Positions 11,224-21,384 of a stretch of 64,000 nt of DNA are shown here, piece by piece. The stretch covers positions 16,388,825-16,452,824 of the forward strand of contig CM037841.1 in assembly GCA_021234535.1 (NCBI GenBank). Reading direction: 5' to 3'. The DNA is from Stichopus chloronotus. Taxonomy: Eukaryota; Echinodermata; Holothuroidea; Aspidochirotida; Stichopodidae. The notes beneath the pieces were generated by a model, which was not told where the DNA came from, searched no databases, and saw only the letters and a program-made list of their open reading frames with translations. The translations under genes and the position numbers were made by a program. Position 1 is the first letter of the stretch; the number at the start of each line of letters is the position of its first letter.

Positions 11224-11859
11224 ATGGTTTTAAATCTTGTCAATTCATACTACTTTGACTCTATGCACGCACTACCCACGAGAGTTACCGCTACTTCAAC
11301 GTCACTTACGCCTATTTATACAATGTTAGCCGATGTTCATCAGCACTGTACCCCGGGGATTTTGTTAGCAATTTCTGATCACTTTCAAGTTTTTGTCTCA
11401 TTGATATTTCATCTTTACCTGGTACTCCCTCTGAAAATACTCCACCATATTGCAGGAAATTTATTCAACGTAATTTCGCATATTTTAATACCATCATCTC
11501 AAACTTGAGGCAGAACGTGTGTAATCAAGTTAATGCCGAGGGTGCGTTCAACACATTTTGAAACATTTTTACATTTTGAAACTTGTTTTCCTAAGTCATT
11601 AAACCGTAAATGTAATTCCAATAAGCCTAGGCAAAGATGAATCACATCTGCAATCGCAAACTCTTGTGAGACCAAACAAAATTGTTTAGAAAGTATATGC
11701 TAATAACAGAACCAACAATAAGTTTGAAGCATGCAAGACTTTTCGTAATCGTTTGACTTTTGTCGTAAGGTACGCCTAAAAGTTATATTTTAATGAAACG
11801 TTCGCAAACTGTAGAAACGATAGCCTGTTAAAAAAACATGGAGATGCATCAATTCTATC
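11224..11859 (+). pseudogene. LINE endonuclease C-terminus and linker (degenerate)
   Basis: The frame near 11230-11520 reads YFDSMHALPTRVT, then IYT and, about 20 residues on, ISDHFQVFVS. The final SDH is the catalytic end motif of the apurinic-type endonuclease of LINEs. Downstream, in shifting frames, KSLNRK, KLFRKYM and CKTFRNRLT resemble the usual linker between endonuclease and reverse transcriptase. Several stops interrupt it. Confidence 0.65.
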
Positions 11860-12218
11860 ATGCATGGTAAGAACAGAAGTAGCTCAATTGATAAAATTAA
11901 TCACAACGGTGTGAACATTCTTGACCCTGTCAACATTGGTAACGTGTTCAACGAGTTCTTCACCAACGTTTGTTTCAAAACTCAGAACAGTATTCCTCAA
12001 GTGTATTCGACGTCTTTTGATCAATATCTGAAATCTCTCAATACAAACTCTTTATATCTCAGCTTAACCAATCGCGAAGAAACACTTGGCGTTATTCATG
12101 AACTAAAACATCCAGCACCTGCATCTGACAAAATACCGGCGAAGGTTGTGAAAACTGTTATTCACCTAGTCTGTGATCATTTAGTTTATGTTTTCAATTT
12201 ATCCTTCGATCAGGGTAT
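11860..12218 (+). pseudogene. LINE reverse transcriptase, N-terminal part
   Basis: This open frame reads SIDKINHNGVNILDP, VFNEFFTNV, and LKHPAPASDKIPAKVVK, then FNLSFDQGIV. These are typical of the region before the reverse-transcriptase fingers (HNEFF..., K...A.G.D.IP...). Translation is cut at residue GIV by the solo LTR. The frame continues beyond 12218 only by chance into LTR sequence. Confidence 0.8.
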
Positions 12219-12889
12219 TGTCGTATTATGGGGGTTTAAAGGGTTTTACAGTCGTGGTTTGACTGCCTCAGTGACGGATGTTTCAGTTGTTAACAACACA
12301 GAAAGTTCCCGTTACAGTAGAGAGAGAGGTCGGGACAGAAGAATCCAGAGAGAGAGAGATCAATTTGCTTTTGTTGATTAGAGTTCGATTAGTTTGATGA
12401 TTCGACTTGCACAAAAAAAATTGATGAAAATTAGATTGATGATGATTGCAATCGATAACAGGGTTACATGACGATGACAGGAAGAACGAGGAACGGATAG
12501 ATACGATGACACATTGCTACATATTTACAGAGAAACAACGATGTTGACAGTTCGACGTTTGATTTACCAGTGCGGGCCCCCGTGGCTGACGCTGTCCTCG
12601 TGGCTTCCCGGGTGAGATGGTCACAAGGTCGACATGATAACGTTGACCAATCAGAAGCAAACGACTGTATACATAATGGTATGCAAATCGTTGACGTGAT
12701 CTACCAATCAGATAAGCATTACGAAATCTTTCCACGATGTAGTGTCTGAGTTTTCTGTTTTTAATGTTTTACATTGTCTAATCTGCCTGTCTGAGGGAAA
12801 TAAAGAAAAGATTAATAAACTCTGGTAAACACCGGAAACTGAACTTTGTATGACCTATGAGTATGGTGGCGTAGAATATCTATACAACA
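12219..12889. mobile_element. 671-bp solo LTR inserted in the LINE
   Basis: The insert begins TGTCGTATTATGG and ends ATCTATACAACA, the TG...CA ends of a long terminal repeat. GTAT flanks both sides (12215-12218 and 12890-12893). Deleting the LTR plus one GTAT rejoins the LINE codons GIV-P-stop-ALKSA, exactly what LINE relatives show apart from the stop. An AATAAA lies near 12799 (GAAATAAAGAAAAG). A 4-bp duplication fits Ty3/Gypsy- or Bel-Pao-like elements (usually 4-6 bp). No internal retroelement genes remain, so it arose by LTR-LTR recombination. Confidence 0.85.
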
Positions 12890-13992
12890 GTATTGTTCCC
12901 TAGGCTTTAAAAAGTGCTAGTGTTATTCAGCTTATAAGAATGAGCAACTACCGACCTGTTTCAGTGCTCCCTTGCCTCTTTAAAATACTCAAAAAAATTA
13001 ATGTTCGATCGCTTGTGTAGGTTTGTAGTGAGATATGATATATTCTATGATTTCAGTTTGGTTTTCTCCCCGGGCGTTCTACGTCAAATGCCCTCTAACA
13101 TTTTACTAACATGTTGACTGATGCATTCGAAAATAAAATATTTATTTGTGGTACTTTTCTTGACCTCTCAGCCAAGATATTTGACTGCCTCCATCACGAA
13201 AGTATGCTGAAAAAAACCTTAATTACTGCGGAATTCGGGGAAATTCACTCAATTAGTCTAGAAATTATTTGTCTGATACAAAACAGTTGGGCGTCATTCG
13301 GAATAAAAACTCAGGTCACCTCCCAGTTAACTGCGGAGTTCCACAAGGCTCAATTCTTGGGCCTCTTCTTTTTATAATTTACATAAACGTTTTATTCAAC
13401 GCAAGTGACAAAGTCCAGTTTATTTTATACGCTGATGACACTAATATGTTTTGCTCATACTGATGTTAAGACTCTGATTCATACAATAATGAACTCTACA
13501 AGGTTTATGAATGGTTTTGTGTAAATAAGTTCTTGCACAATATCAAAAGAACTGCTTCAATTCTCTTTTGTACCCCTAATAGATTGCCCGACCATTCTAT
13601 ACATTCTGTTAATTTCTGTAGGGGGGGGGGGGATTCCTTTTAGTAACTCCGTTAACTTTCTCGGTATTCACATTGACAAGCACTCACGTGGACAGATCAT
13701 ATAATTTTATTTCTAAGAAAATTTCTAAGAATGTTGGTGTCATTGCCCTTCTACGTTGTGAATTACCTCACGAGACACTTGTTTCATTGTATAATACCCT
13801 GATCAATCCAAGTTCATCTTATTGAAATCTTCTTAGGGGTGGTTCGTATACAGCAAGGAGTTACCCCTCTTTATATCCTCCAAAAGGGAGCCCTTAGTCT
13901 GATTCCTAATTACTGTCCTTTTGCAACCTCTTCTGCCTACTTTGCAGAACTAAACGTTTCTTCTGTTTTCGATATTTATCGTTACCTTGTTG
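12890..13992 (+). pseudogene. LINE reverse transcriptase, central and C-terminal part
   Basis: After the LTR the translation resumes with ALKSASVIQLI, SNYRPVSVLPCLFKIL, FSPGRST, LDLSAKIFDCLHHE, then in the next frame NCGVPQGSILGPLLF and FILYADDTNMFCS, ending with DIYRYLV. NYRPVSVLP, GVPQGS-LGPLLF and YADD are core reverse-transcriptase motifs. At least three frameshifts and several stops are present, and a G run near 13621 breaks the frame. Confidence 0.85.
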
Positions 13993-14339
13993 CAGGGGCG
14001 TCAATCCAAATTAAAATGGGGGGGGGGGGGGGACATGTGTTGACAAATTGACAAGCTGCCCCCGGTCTACCCACTGCACTTTTTGATGGCTTTGGGTGTA
14101 TTGGGCAGGTCCAATAGGTATTCCCCTGGGGTAACGTCCATTAACCCGATCAGAAGAAAAAGCCAGCAAGCTATGAGGTATTTGCGTAATTGTAAGTATT
14201 TGGATGAACGGTTCTGTATCTTCGAAGGATTCTGTATCTTCGAGTGGTATTGAAACTGGTCAGACATTGATAGATTTGATGATTGTTAGGTGGGGGCCGT
14301 CAGGGTCTAGTAATTGAAGGCACATATATGGTCAAAGTC

Positions 14340-14590
14340 TATAAAAGGACAAATCAGGGGGTCGTGTCCAGGGGTTTTAACGGGGGGAGGGAGACTGAGG
14401 CTGGCCTGAGGGCATGTGTGACAGATCTATCTAAGTGGAGCGCCACACCACTTGGCGAGGATCGTACAAAAACATTGAGCTTTTCAAACCTCCCAGAGAG
14501 CGGAAATGGCATTTCCCGACCGTCCTAAGCTGCATATACACAGCCTTGAAATAGGGATATCATGTCTACAATTCTTCAATTCATGTAAAA
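14340..14590 (+). repeat. Dispersed repeat copy 1 (CTGAGGGCATGTG family)
   Basis: GCCTGAGGGCATGTG, GAGCGCCAC, TTGGCG, AAACCTCC, GGAAATGGCA and CCTTGAAATAGGGAT occur in the same order at 16250-16450 and, more diverged, at 56820-57090. The 81-codon frame here is part of the repeat, not a gene. Confidence 0.7.
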
Positions 14591-15395
14591 AAACCAGAAA
14601 GCCAAAAGGCTTTGTGATTCCTTGCGACATCGTTATATTATAACAAACATGAATTATCCACATGGCAAGTATGAGATCAACTACAGTTATTGTTCTTGAA
14701 ACACCACGTTAATTAGCCTTTAATCCAATATGACCTTTTTTTTTGGTGACCTAATGACATTTGACGTCCACCAAAAGCAATAAGGATCGCCTACCCAGTA
14801 TGGCCAACCCACACATCAAGTATGACATCAGTCAACATCACCCTTCTGGAGGTAACGTATTTACAAGGTTCTCACGGTTTGACCTCTGGTGACCTCAAAT
14901 GACCTTTGACCTCTATCAAAATTGAAAGGAGTATTTTACTTACTATATACAATCCACACGCCAAGTATGACATCAGTCACAGTTACCCTTCCTTGAGATA
15001 TTGTGTTTACAAGGTTTTTACATTTCGACCTCTGGTGACCTCAAATGACCTTTGACCACAAACAATAGGGATCATCTACTTAATATGACCAACCCACACA
15101 CCCAAGTATGACATCAGTCACAGTTACCGTTCTTGGGATATTGTGTTTACAAGGTTTTCACATTTTGACCTCTGGTGACCTTGAATGACTTTTGACCTCC
15201 ACCAAAAACAATAGGGATCATCTACTCACTGTGAACATCCTACTCACCAAGTATTAGATCCGTCATGGTTACCCTTTTTGAGATATCGTGTTTACAAGCA
15301 GGGGGTCACACACACCTACACACGCACACACACACGCACGCATACACAGACGACATCACCATCGCATAGATTCCTTCTGCCTTTGGCAAGGAATC
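14590..15395 (-). repeat. AGGTCA array with terminal hairpins, minus orientation
   Basis: Read on the minus strand, the order is: a hairpin GATTCCTTGCC...GGAATCTATG (15395 back to about 15368), a TG-rich microsatellite (15350-15305), the block CTTGTAAACACGATATCTCAA, then four units with AGGTCA sites near 15168, 15028, 14880 and 14739. The far end is GCAAGGAATCACAAAGCC followed by TTTTGGCTTTCTG (about 14622-14591). The unit at 14880-14912 has four exact AGGTCA copies. The same order of parts appears at 35910-37220 on the plus strand. Confidence 0.8.
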
Positions 15396-15409
15396 AAAAG
15401 TGGCACCGT

Positions 15410-16450
15410 AGATAGGCTACATATTAGAAGGGGGTTGAGGTTATACAAGAATCATAATGAATTACGCATCCTCTTTCATTTCTTTGGATACTTTACAAAT
15501 ATTTGGGGCTGAGCACACATAGGCGTTGGGACTTGGATTTTTTTTTTTTTTGCCCCAGTGTGATTGTTATCATTAATGAGTGGGATTACTATGTACGTAG
15601 AGAGCTACAATGAGTCAAGGTATCAATGAAAAATGCATATTTAGCCAGAAAACGTCTCATGGAGAGTGGTTCAAAACCCTCAGCGAAATTTCGGGAAAAA
15701 AAACTGATATCATATCTGCAATCTTTCAATTCATGTAAAAAAATATCTACGAAAAATGGTACGGTAAATATATATCAGGTGGGGATTGAGGTGATACAAG
15801 AATCATAACGGATTACGCATCCTCTTTCATTTTCTTTGAGTACCTTGCAAATATTTGGGGCTGAGTGGATAGCGTACTGACTCCTGGAAATTTGTCTTTT
15901 TAGGGGGGGGGGAGGGGGTGGAATTTTTGCCCGAATGCGTTTGTTACTAATTACTATCTTAGCGGAGGGTTACACTGAGTTAGCGCATCTATGAAAAATA
16001 CACATAGAGAAATTTCCAGAAACGTCTCATGGAGCGTGGTTCAAGAACCTCAGAGAAATTTCCAAAAAAAAAAAAATCGTCGGTTAGGCAGAAGATGTAT
16101 GTGAATAGAATGTAAACAGAAAGTACCATAGCGAGCTAAATGTGAATAGAATGTAAATAGAAATTGCTATAACACCACCGAGGGTCTAATGATTGGGGGG
16201 ACATATTTTGCTTATACGTCATCACTATCACATATGAAGCGCCTATCCAGGGTTTTCCGGTTTTCAGGAGGGGTCGAGGGACCTAGCCTGAGGGCATGTG
16301 TAACAAGGCAGAGCGCCACCATCTTGGCGCGGAGCGTAAAAGAATTTTTTTCGCTTTAAACCCCCCACCCCACATATTCGGAAACGGCACTTCGCGGGTA
16401 ATCTGGGCTTCATGTACTCAGTCTTGAAATAGGACTCTCATGTTTGAAAT
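15410..16450 (+). repeat. Dispersed repeat copies 2-4
   Basis: TACAAGAATCATAA, GGATTACGCATCC and AAATATTTGGGGCTGAG appear at about 15448-15510 and again at 15793-15862; AACGTCTCATGGAG appears at 15650 and 16020. 16250-16450 repeats the CTGAGGGCATGTG block of 14340-14590. The copies are broken by T, A and G homopolymers. No genes are seen. Confidence 0.65.
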
Positions 16451-16480
16451 TTTCACTTAATGAGAAAAAAATCATTCTTT

Positions 16481-17200
16481 TCAAAACTAGTACTAATTTG
16501 GATTGCTCTTATTTAGGAAATATATGCGTGATCGTAATTTTCTGAAAAATTCATTCAATAGTTTTTACTTTGTAACGTTAACAGGATTTTTCCTTTTGAG
16601 AAATTTTCAACTAGTAAGTGACCTTAAACTCTGGTGCAATATTTTGCATCTATTGCAGTCATTCCTTCCCCCAAAACTTGTGATTTCAGAAAAGTTACTC
16701 CAACAATTTTTACTCTCCTTACAGGTGTTTGTTAGTTTGCAACAACCGTCAATGATTGCATGACAAAGTATAACTCATTCTTGTACCGGTAATTTTTGAA
16801 AATGACAGCCACATTGAAAAAGTTGCCATTCAATTGTATTTTGATAGATGGGGAAGCATGAGAAGAGTGATGGTTGGTTTAGATCTGTGAGAGGATTGCA
16901 AGGGAAGAAGTATCCCCACCCCCAAACTTCGGTGCAATCTAGTGCAACACTTGGCTTCTTTTGAAGTAATAAAATGTCCTAGATTGGGATATGAAAAATT
17001 CCAGCTGGTATGTCAGCCTTTCTATTCTCACTCCTAGACTGAAATATGAGAGGTTCAAAAGAAATTTCAGATTTAATGAGAATTTTTTCAATTACCAGGA
17101 AACCTCACAATCTGGTACAATATTTGGCATCTTTTTACGTCATAAAACGTGCTAGACTGAAAATGTGAAAAATTCTTACTGGTATTTCAGATTTTCCGAC
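16481..17200. repeat. Weak ~200-bp diverged repeats
   Basis: Words such as TCTGGTGCAATATT, TCTAGTGCAACA and TCTGGTACAATATTTGGCATC, each followed by a TAAAACGT/CTAGACTGAAA block, recur near 16631, 16935 and 17110. Old, diverged tandem copies. No gene recognised. Confidence 0.5.
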
Positions 17201-17727
17201 AATCGTGGCTCTGAATTTTTTTTTGTTGAGAGGGGGCCTTCCCCGATCGCGACGTGTATATGAGTGTATATCGACAATTCATTCAAAGACACTTCACAAA
17301 CAGAATTTTTACCTAGGTTTTCTTCTATGGGGTAACTTGAAATTTTGTTGGTGTACTTATGGGGGGCGGGGAGGGGAAACGTGCATCCCCTACCTCTACC
17401 TTCTTTTGTCCATTAACACGGCGAAGAAACCGCTGCGCGCGAAGAGTGCGGATGTTGGCATTTGGGGTGTGTAGTTGAGTCTAACCTTGGTACATGAAAA
17501 CCTAAACTGCATGGTCACGCACCCAGCAATTACATAAGTCACTCACCAAAACTGTGGGCAATATTTGTTACAATGTACCTCTACCATTCAAAAAGTAAGC
17601 CAAAACATTTCTTTACGAAATATGTGTGTGTGTGTGGGGGGGGGAGGACATTTGATATTATGTCCCCTCCTATCAAAATGTGGAGGGGATGTGTCCCCCT
17701 ACCCCCCTCCCCAGGATTGACGCCATG

Positions 17728-18250
17728 CCAGGTTGGAATCTTTGTATTTTCTTGGCTTAACAATACTCTTCCAAACATTTTCAGTTCATTTTTTTACATT
17801 TAGACACAAAACTCACTCACATCCTACACATATCAGCAACTCCCTTTCCATTCCTCTTTGTCAGGTTAACCTCATCCTTACAAACCATTCGTTTTACAGG
17901 CCCCAATACTTGGAACTCCCTACCACCTAATATTTAATTTTCATTTAAGAGATTGTTAAAAAAGTATTTCATTTACAATCATAATTTGTAATAAGTCTTT
18001 TTCTTTGTTCTCCTTCATACTGTTTTCTGTTCTTAGTCTTTTCTTTTAAGGAGGACTCATACTACAAGCTCTTCACATCTTCTTTTAAGTTTCTCCTGAG
18101 TCATTTTCAGTCTCTCTTTTTTTTCATTAAATTTTTATTATATCATTTGTATATATATTTATATACTATAAATATATATATTATATATTTTGCTCTGTGA
18201 GAATGACTCAAATAAATGTTCAAGAAAGAAAGAAGAAAGAAAGAAGAAAG
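17728..18250 (+). pseudogene. LINE C-terminus and 3' end with GAAA tail
   Basis: Starting just after the insertion the frame gives GIFVFSWLNNTLPNIFSSFF, then HKTHSHPTHISN and, after a frameshift, RPQYLELP. The pattern GIF-F-NN-LP--FS-FF ... H-HNTR ... GP--WN-LP is the usual C-terminal tail after a LINE reverse transcriptase. An AATAAA (about 18211) and GAAAGAA repeats to 18250 form the 3' tail. Confidence 0.75.
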
Positions 18251-20613
18251 TGTAAGGCATGCCAATTCACACTATGTGTGGAACTGTGGATATCAAATCT
18301 CACAATACAAAATTTGATATCATTGATATCATTGAACTGAAATGCAATTTAAAGTTGTGACTTTATTTTTTGGTGTGTGTGTCTGTTGGTAGAGAGAGAG
18401 GAAGGACGTTGTAGCTGCTAAGAGAGTTTCAATGGCCCAGACTTCTGGCACTTTTATTCCACCTCTACTGTTGGAGAAACTTATTTCTAGTAGATGATTG
18501 TGAAAGACAAGGTGTAATAGCATATTAAGAAAATTTGACAGATCACTGAAAAAGTGTCACTTTCATGTTTAGGCTGACAGCAATAAGACGCAGCATATAG
18601 ATCTTTAATGTATCTTCACATCTCTGTGTTTTCTAAAATATTTCACCTTTATTTCAACTGGGACATTTCATGGATCATGTTGGAGTAACAAGAATTGGAC
18701 AATTGATGAAACTAATCACTAGTTGAGGGGTGATTACATACAGAATACCAAGTGATGCTATATGGAATACCCAAGTGATGCAATATGGAATACCCATGCA
18801 GTGCATCTCTTTAAAGTAATATGGAATATTCCCAAGCAGAGTGTGTCTCTTAAAACAAACAGGGCTACCAACACTCATGCACTGAGCATGAAACTGTCAC
18901 ACCTCACCCACTTCTCATGCGAATAATTATTTGTCACAAAAAAAAAATGTTAATACCTAAATCTTAATACAAACAAATAATTTTGAATAAATTATGCAAC
19001 TCTACCAAGTTTTTTATGAAATGCTGAAAAAGTGAAGGCTACAGTATGCCTCCTTTTGTCAAAAACTGTGATCTTACTGATATCAACCATTGTTCAAGTC
19101 ATTATTGTCATATCACTTTTGCATGGGAGTATAACATCAGTAACAATAAGCCAAACCATGCCAGACCTCACATATGGCAGAGTGGCCAAATCTCATGCCT
19201 CCAACATGAGACACAAATCTCAGGATCACAGCTCACACGCGCCACTATTCATACTACTACCTTAGCTACTGTATATTTGTAGAGAAAATAATGGGGGATT
19301 AGTGAGACAAAACATATACAGAGACAAGAACTGAGGGTTCTTTAAATTATTCCATACAAAGTTTAATGGAAACCAATGTCAATATTATGTAAGGTTAACT
19401 GGGTGGAATGACCATGATTCCAGCAAGTATCCAGAATCAATGCTACACTGCAAACCAACAATATTAATATGGTAATTACAGAAACCATTAGAAGAAGCCT
19501 AAAATTTATGTCTGGAATAATTGTAAGCAAACGTGAAATCAATGAGAGAAGTGTTGAATTGGTGTTTTGCCTCAATAGGACTGAACAAACATTTTTCCTA
19601 AGCTTTCATTCATCAAATCTAGCAGAAAAGGCCACCAATTCAGGCTCAGATTGCATCAAAGAATTTCTGGAAGCTCTGACACTTGCAGAGTCATGAGGCA
19701 GTCAGTGGACCAAGGACAAAGGGACGTCATGCTTGCAATTATCTTTCTGCTATCTCATTCTCAGTCACTCAATCACACCTTGGCATCTCTCATATTTGCG
19801 TTGATGGAAACCCAACCTTGTATATCTCGGTGGAGCACAAGCCCAGACATGAAAGAGGTATCACAGTCAATGACATTTTGAATCAGCTAGGTGTACTAAT
19901 GAGACTGAAGGGAAGGTGAAACTCAACTGAACAGTATCACACATTTCATATTTTGTACTTTCTAATTTACTACTATGCTTTGCTTTTTAAGTAATAACTT
20001 CCAGAAAACATTTTCCAGTTAAAATGAGAGGGGTCATTAAAACAATAAAGTGAACTCTGCAAATGAAAAAAAAAGTTACATGCCTGCCTTCATGAAAAAC
20101 ATCTAGCCTGTTCATGCTGGCAAACATCTCCGTTAGATATTAACTCACAATCAAAGCAATCATCTCATGTTTCAGTCTGTCAGCCAATAAGAGTATTAGT
20201 AACTACTTAAGTTACATGCCTGCACTCTAAAAAAGAAGATGTCTTTAATAATAACGTCTTTAATGAAATGCTTGAATGCCCACAAAGTATGCACCACTTA
20301 ACACAATTTCACTTTGAAAAACAAAAAAATGTGGTGAGGAGGGTTTCCTTCCACACCCACTTGCTTGGCTTTGGCTCTGTGTAATCTCACTCCCAATTTT
20401 TCTCCAATGTTGGCAGCCTTGCATGGTTTCATGGAAGACCCACTACAGGGCATCTCTTTGATGTAATATAAAATACCCCCACTGCACTGTGTCTGTTCGA
20501 AATGTCTGATCCATTTCTGTGTTTCTCACCTTCTACTCCTGCTTCACTTTCCAGATTATCACATTTCTTAATTTTGCTTCAGAGCTTCAAATGCATATTT
20601 ATGCTCATTTCCC
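18251..20613. other. Intergenic, no gene recognised
   Basis: Short similar blocks (GTGATGCTATATGGAATAC near 18751 and 18773; CATCTCTTT..GTAATAT near 18803 and 20450) show a small dispersed repeat. Overlapping open frames of 70-78 codons at 19032-19919 lie in three frames, with no splice sites joining them sensibly and no family I recognise. Nothing else is supported. Confidence 0.4.
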
Positions 20614-20619
20614 TTTATT
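20614..20619 (-). terminator. Polyadenylation signal for ANKRD53
   Basis: TTTATT on the plus strand reads AATAAA on the minus strand, 92 bases after the ANKRD53 stop codon. The distance is normal for an animal 3' UTR. Confidence 0.5.
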
Positions 20620-20711
20620 GCTGGAAACCTGTCAGGGTTGGACCAACTCCTAAATGCATTTGTCATTCTGTCTATGTCATTATCAGACCAATGGTGACCA
20701 TTTTCACTACT

Positions 20712-21384
20712 CTAGGAGTCTAATGTTGGTTGAGGAAACAGCTTTGAGTCAATGCAGTCTGACAGGTGTGCATATGTTTCTGTGACTAGTTTCTGACTTT
20801 CATCATAGAGTTTTTTATGCTGGGCATCTATAATATTCTTGCATTTAAAGGTCAATGGACGATCATGCTTGGACATCCTTTCCAGCCAAAGACGATCTAT
20901 CATATACTGGGGTAGTTCAGAAAAATCATCAGATTCAATTCTTTTTGTTGCTGACGAAGTTACTTTGATTGCAGGTTGATGCTGTTGAACTTCCTCCTTT
21001 ACCTTTCCACTTTTAGATGAGCATTTTCCAACTGTTGGTTGGTTACCTTTGATTGCTGATGGTATCATCCTATTCAACTCCATCTGAGGTAGGTTCACTT
21101 TGCTGTTTGCTTTTGGTAGTGTCCTAGAATGCAGACTGCGAGAATGACTTCTCTCCATATGGAGACCCTCACAGTTTGTTTCAGGGCCAGTTGGTTTTAG
21201 TGTTAAGCCTTTGCTACCCAACCAGTTTGAAAAGGATATACTACCAAAAAACTTCTTTTCAGCTTCTCTGGCTTCTTCCTGTAACTGTTTCTCTTCCTCC
21301 TTCAGTTTACTCTGAAAGTCAGCTTCTTTCATTTGCTGGGCTTGAATTTCTTTATCTTTCCTCCATCCCTGTGAGGCTAGCATC
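20712..21384 (-). CDS. ANKRD53: ANKRD53 exon 4 with stop codon
   Basis: The acceptor TTTGTAG gives R-MLASQGWRKDKEIQAQQ, continuing the human pattern (WKKDKKDFARE). A Lys/Glu-rich probable coiled coil covers about residues 197-230. Then come Ser/Lys-rich stretches and a terminal LPQYMIDRLWLERMSK-like helix. Stop TAG at 20712-20714. Confidence 0.88.

Larger units (their letters stand above)
13993..17727. mobile_element. 3.7-kb hAT-ended insertion splitting the LINE
   Basis: The left edge CAGGGGCGTCAATCC is mirrored by GGATTGACGCCATG at the right edge. The flanks CCTTGTTG (13985-13992) and CCAGGTTG (17728-17735) are 6/8 alike, consistent with an old 8-bp hAT duplication. Rejoining the flanks restores the LINE reading DIYRYLV-GIFVFSWLNN. 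No transposase is visible. The interior carries an AGGTCA array, copies of another repeat and many G runs, so either a long non-autonomous element acquired later insertions or two related elements form the ends. Confidence 0.7.
11220..18250 (+). mobile_element. Jockey/CR1-like LINE remnant, twice interrupted
   Basis: Reading frames in order give an endonuclease C-terminus, a linker, the reverse-transcriptase domain with YADDTN, a C-terminal segment ending at 13992, and after a large insertion the last part from 17736 with a 3' tail of AATAAA and GAAA repeats (18207-18250). Frames are broken by stops and indels, so it is dead. Removing the solo LTR (12219-12889 plus duplication) and the hAT-ended insertion (13993-17727 plus duplication) leaves about 2.6 kb. 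That is the C-terminal half of a LINE, so it is probably 5' truncated. I place it in the Jockey/CR1 group from the motif style only. Confidence 0.8.

Noticed and set aside
19032..19919. Cluster of 70-78 codon frames on both strands
   Set aside because: Three different frames overlap, no splice sites join them, and no known motif is seen. Such frames are expected by chance in AT-rich DNA.
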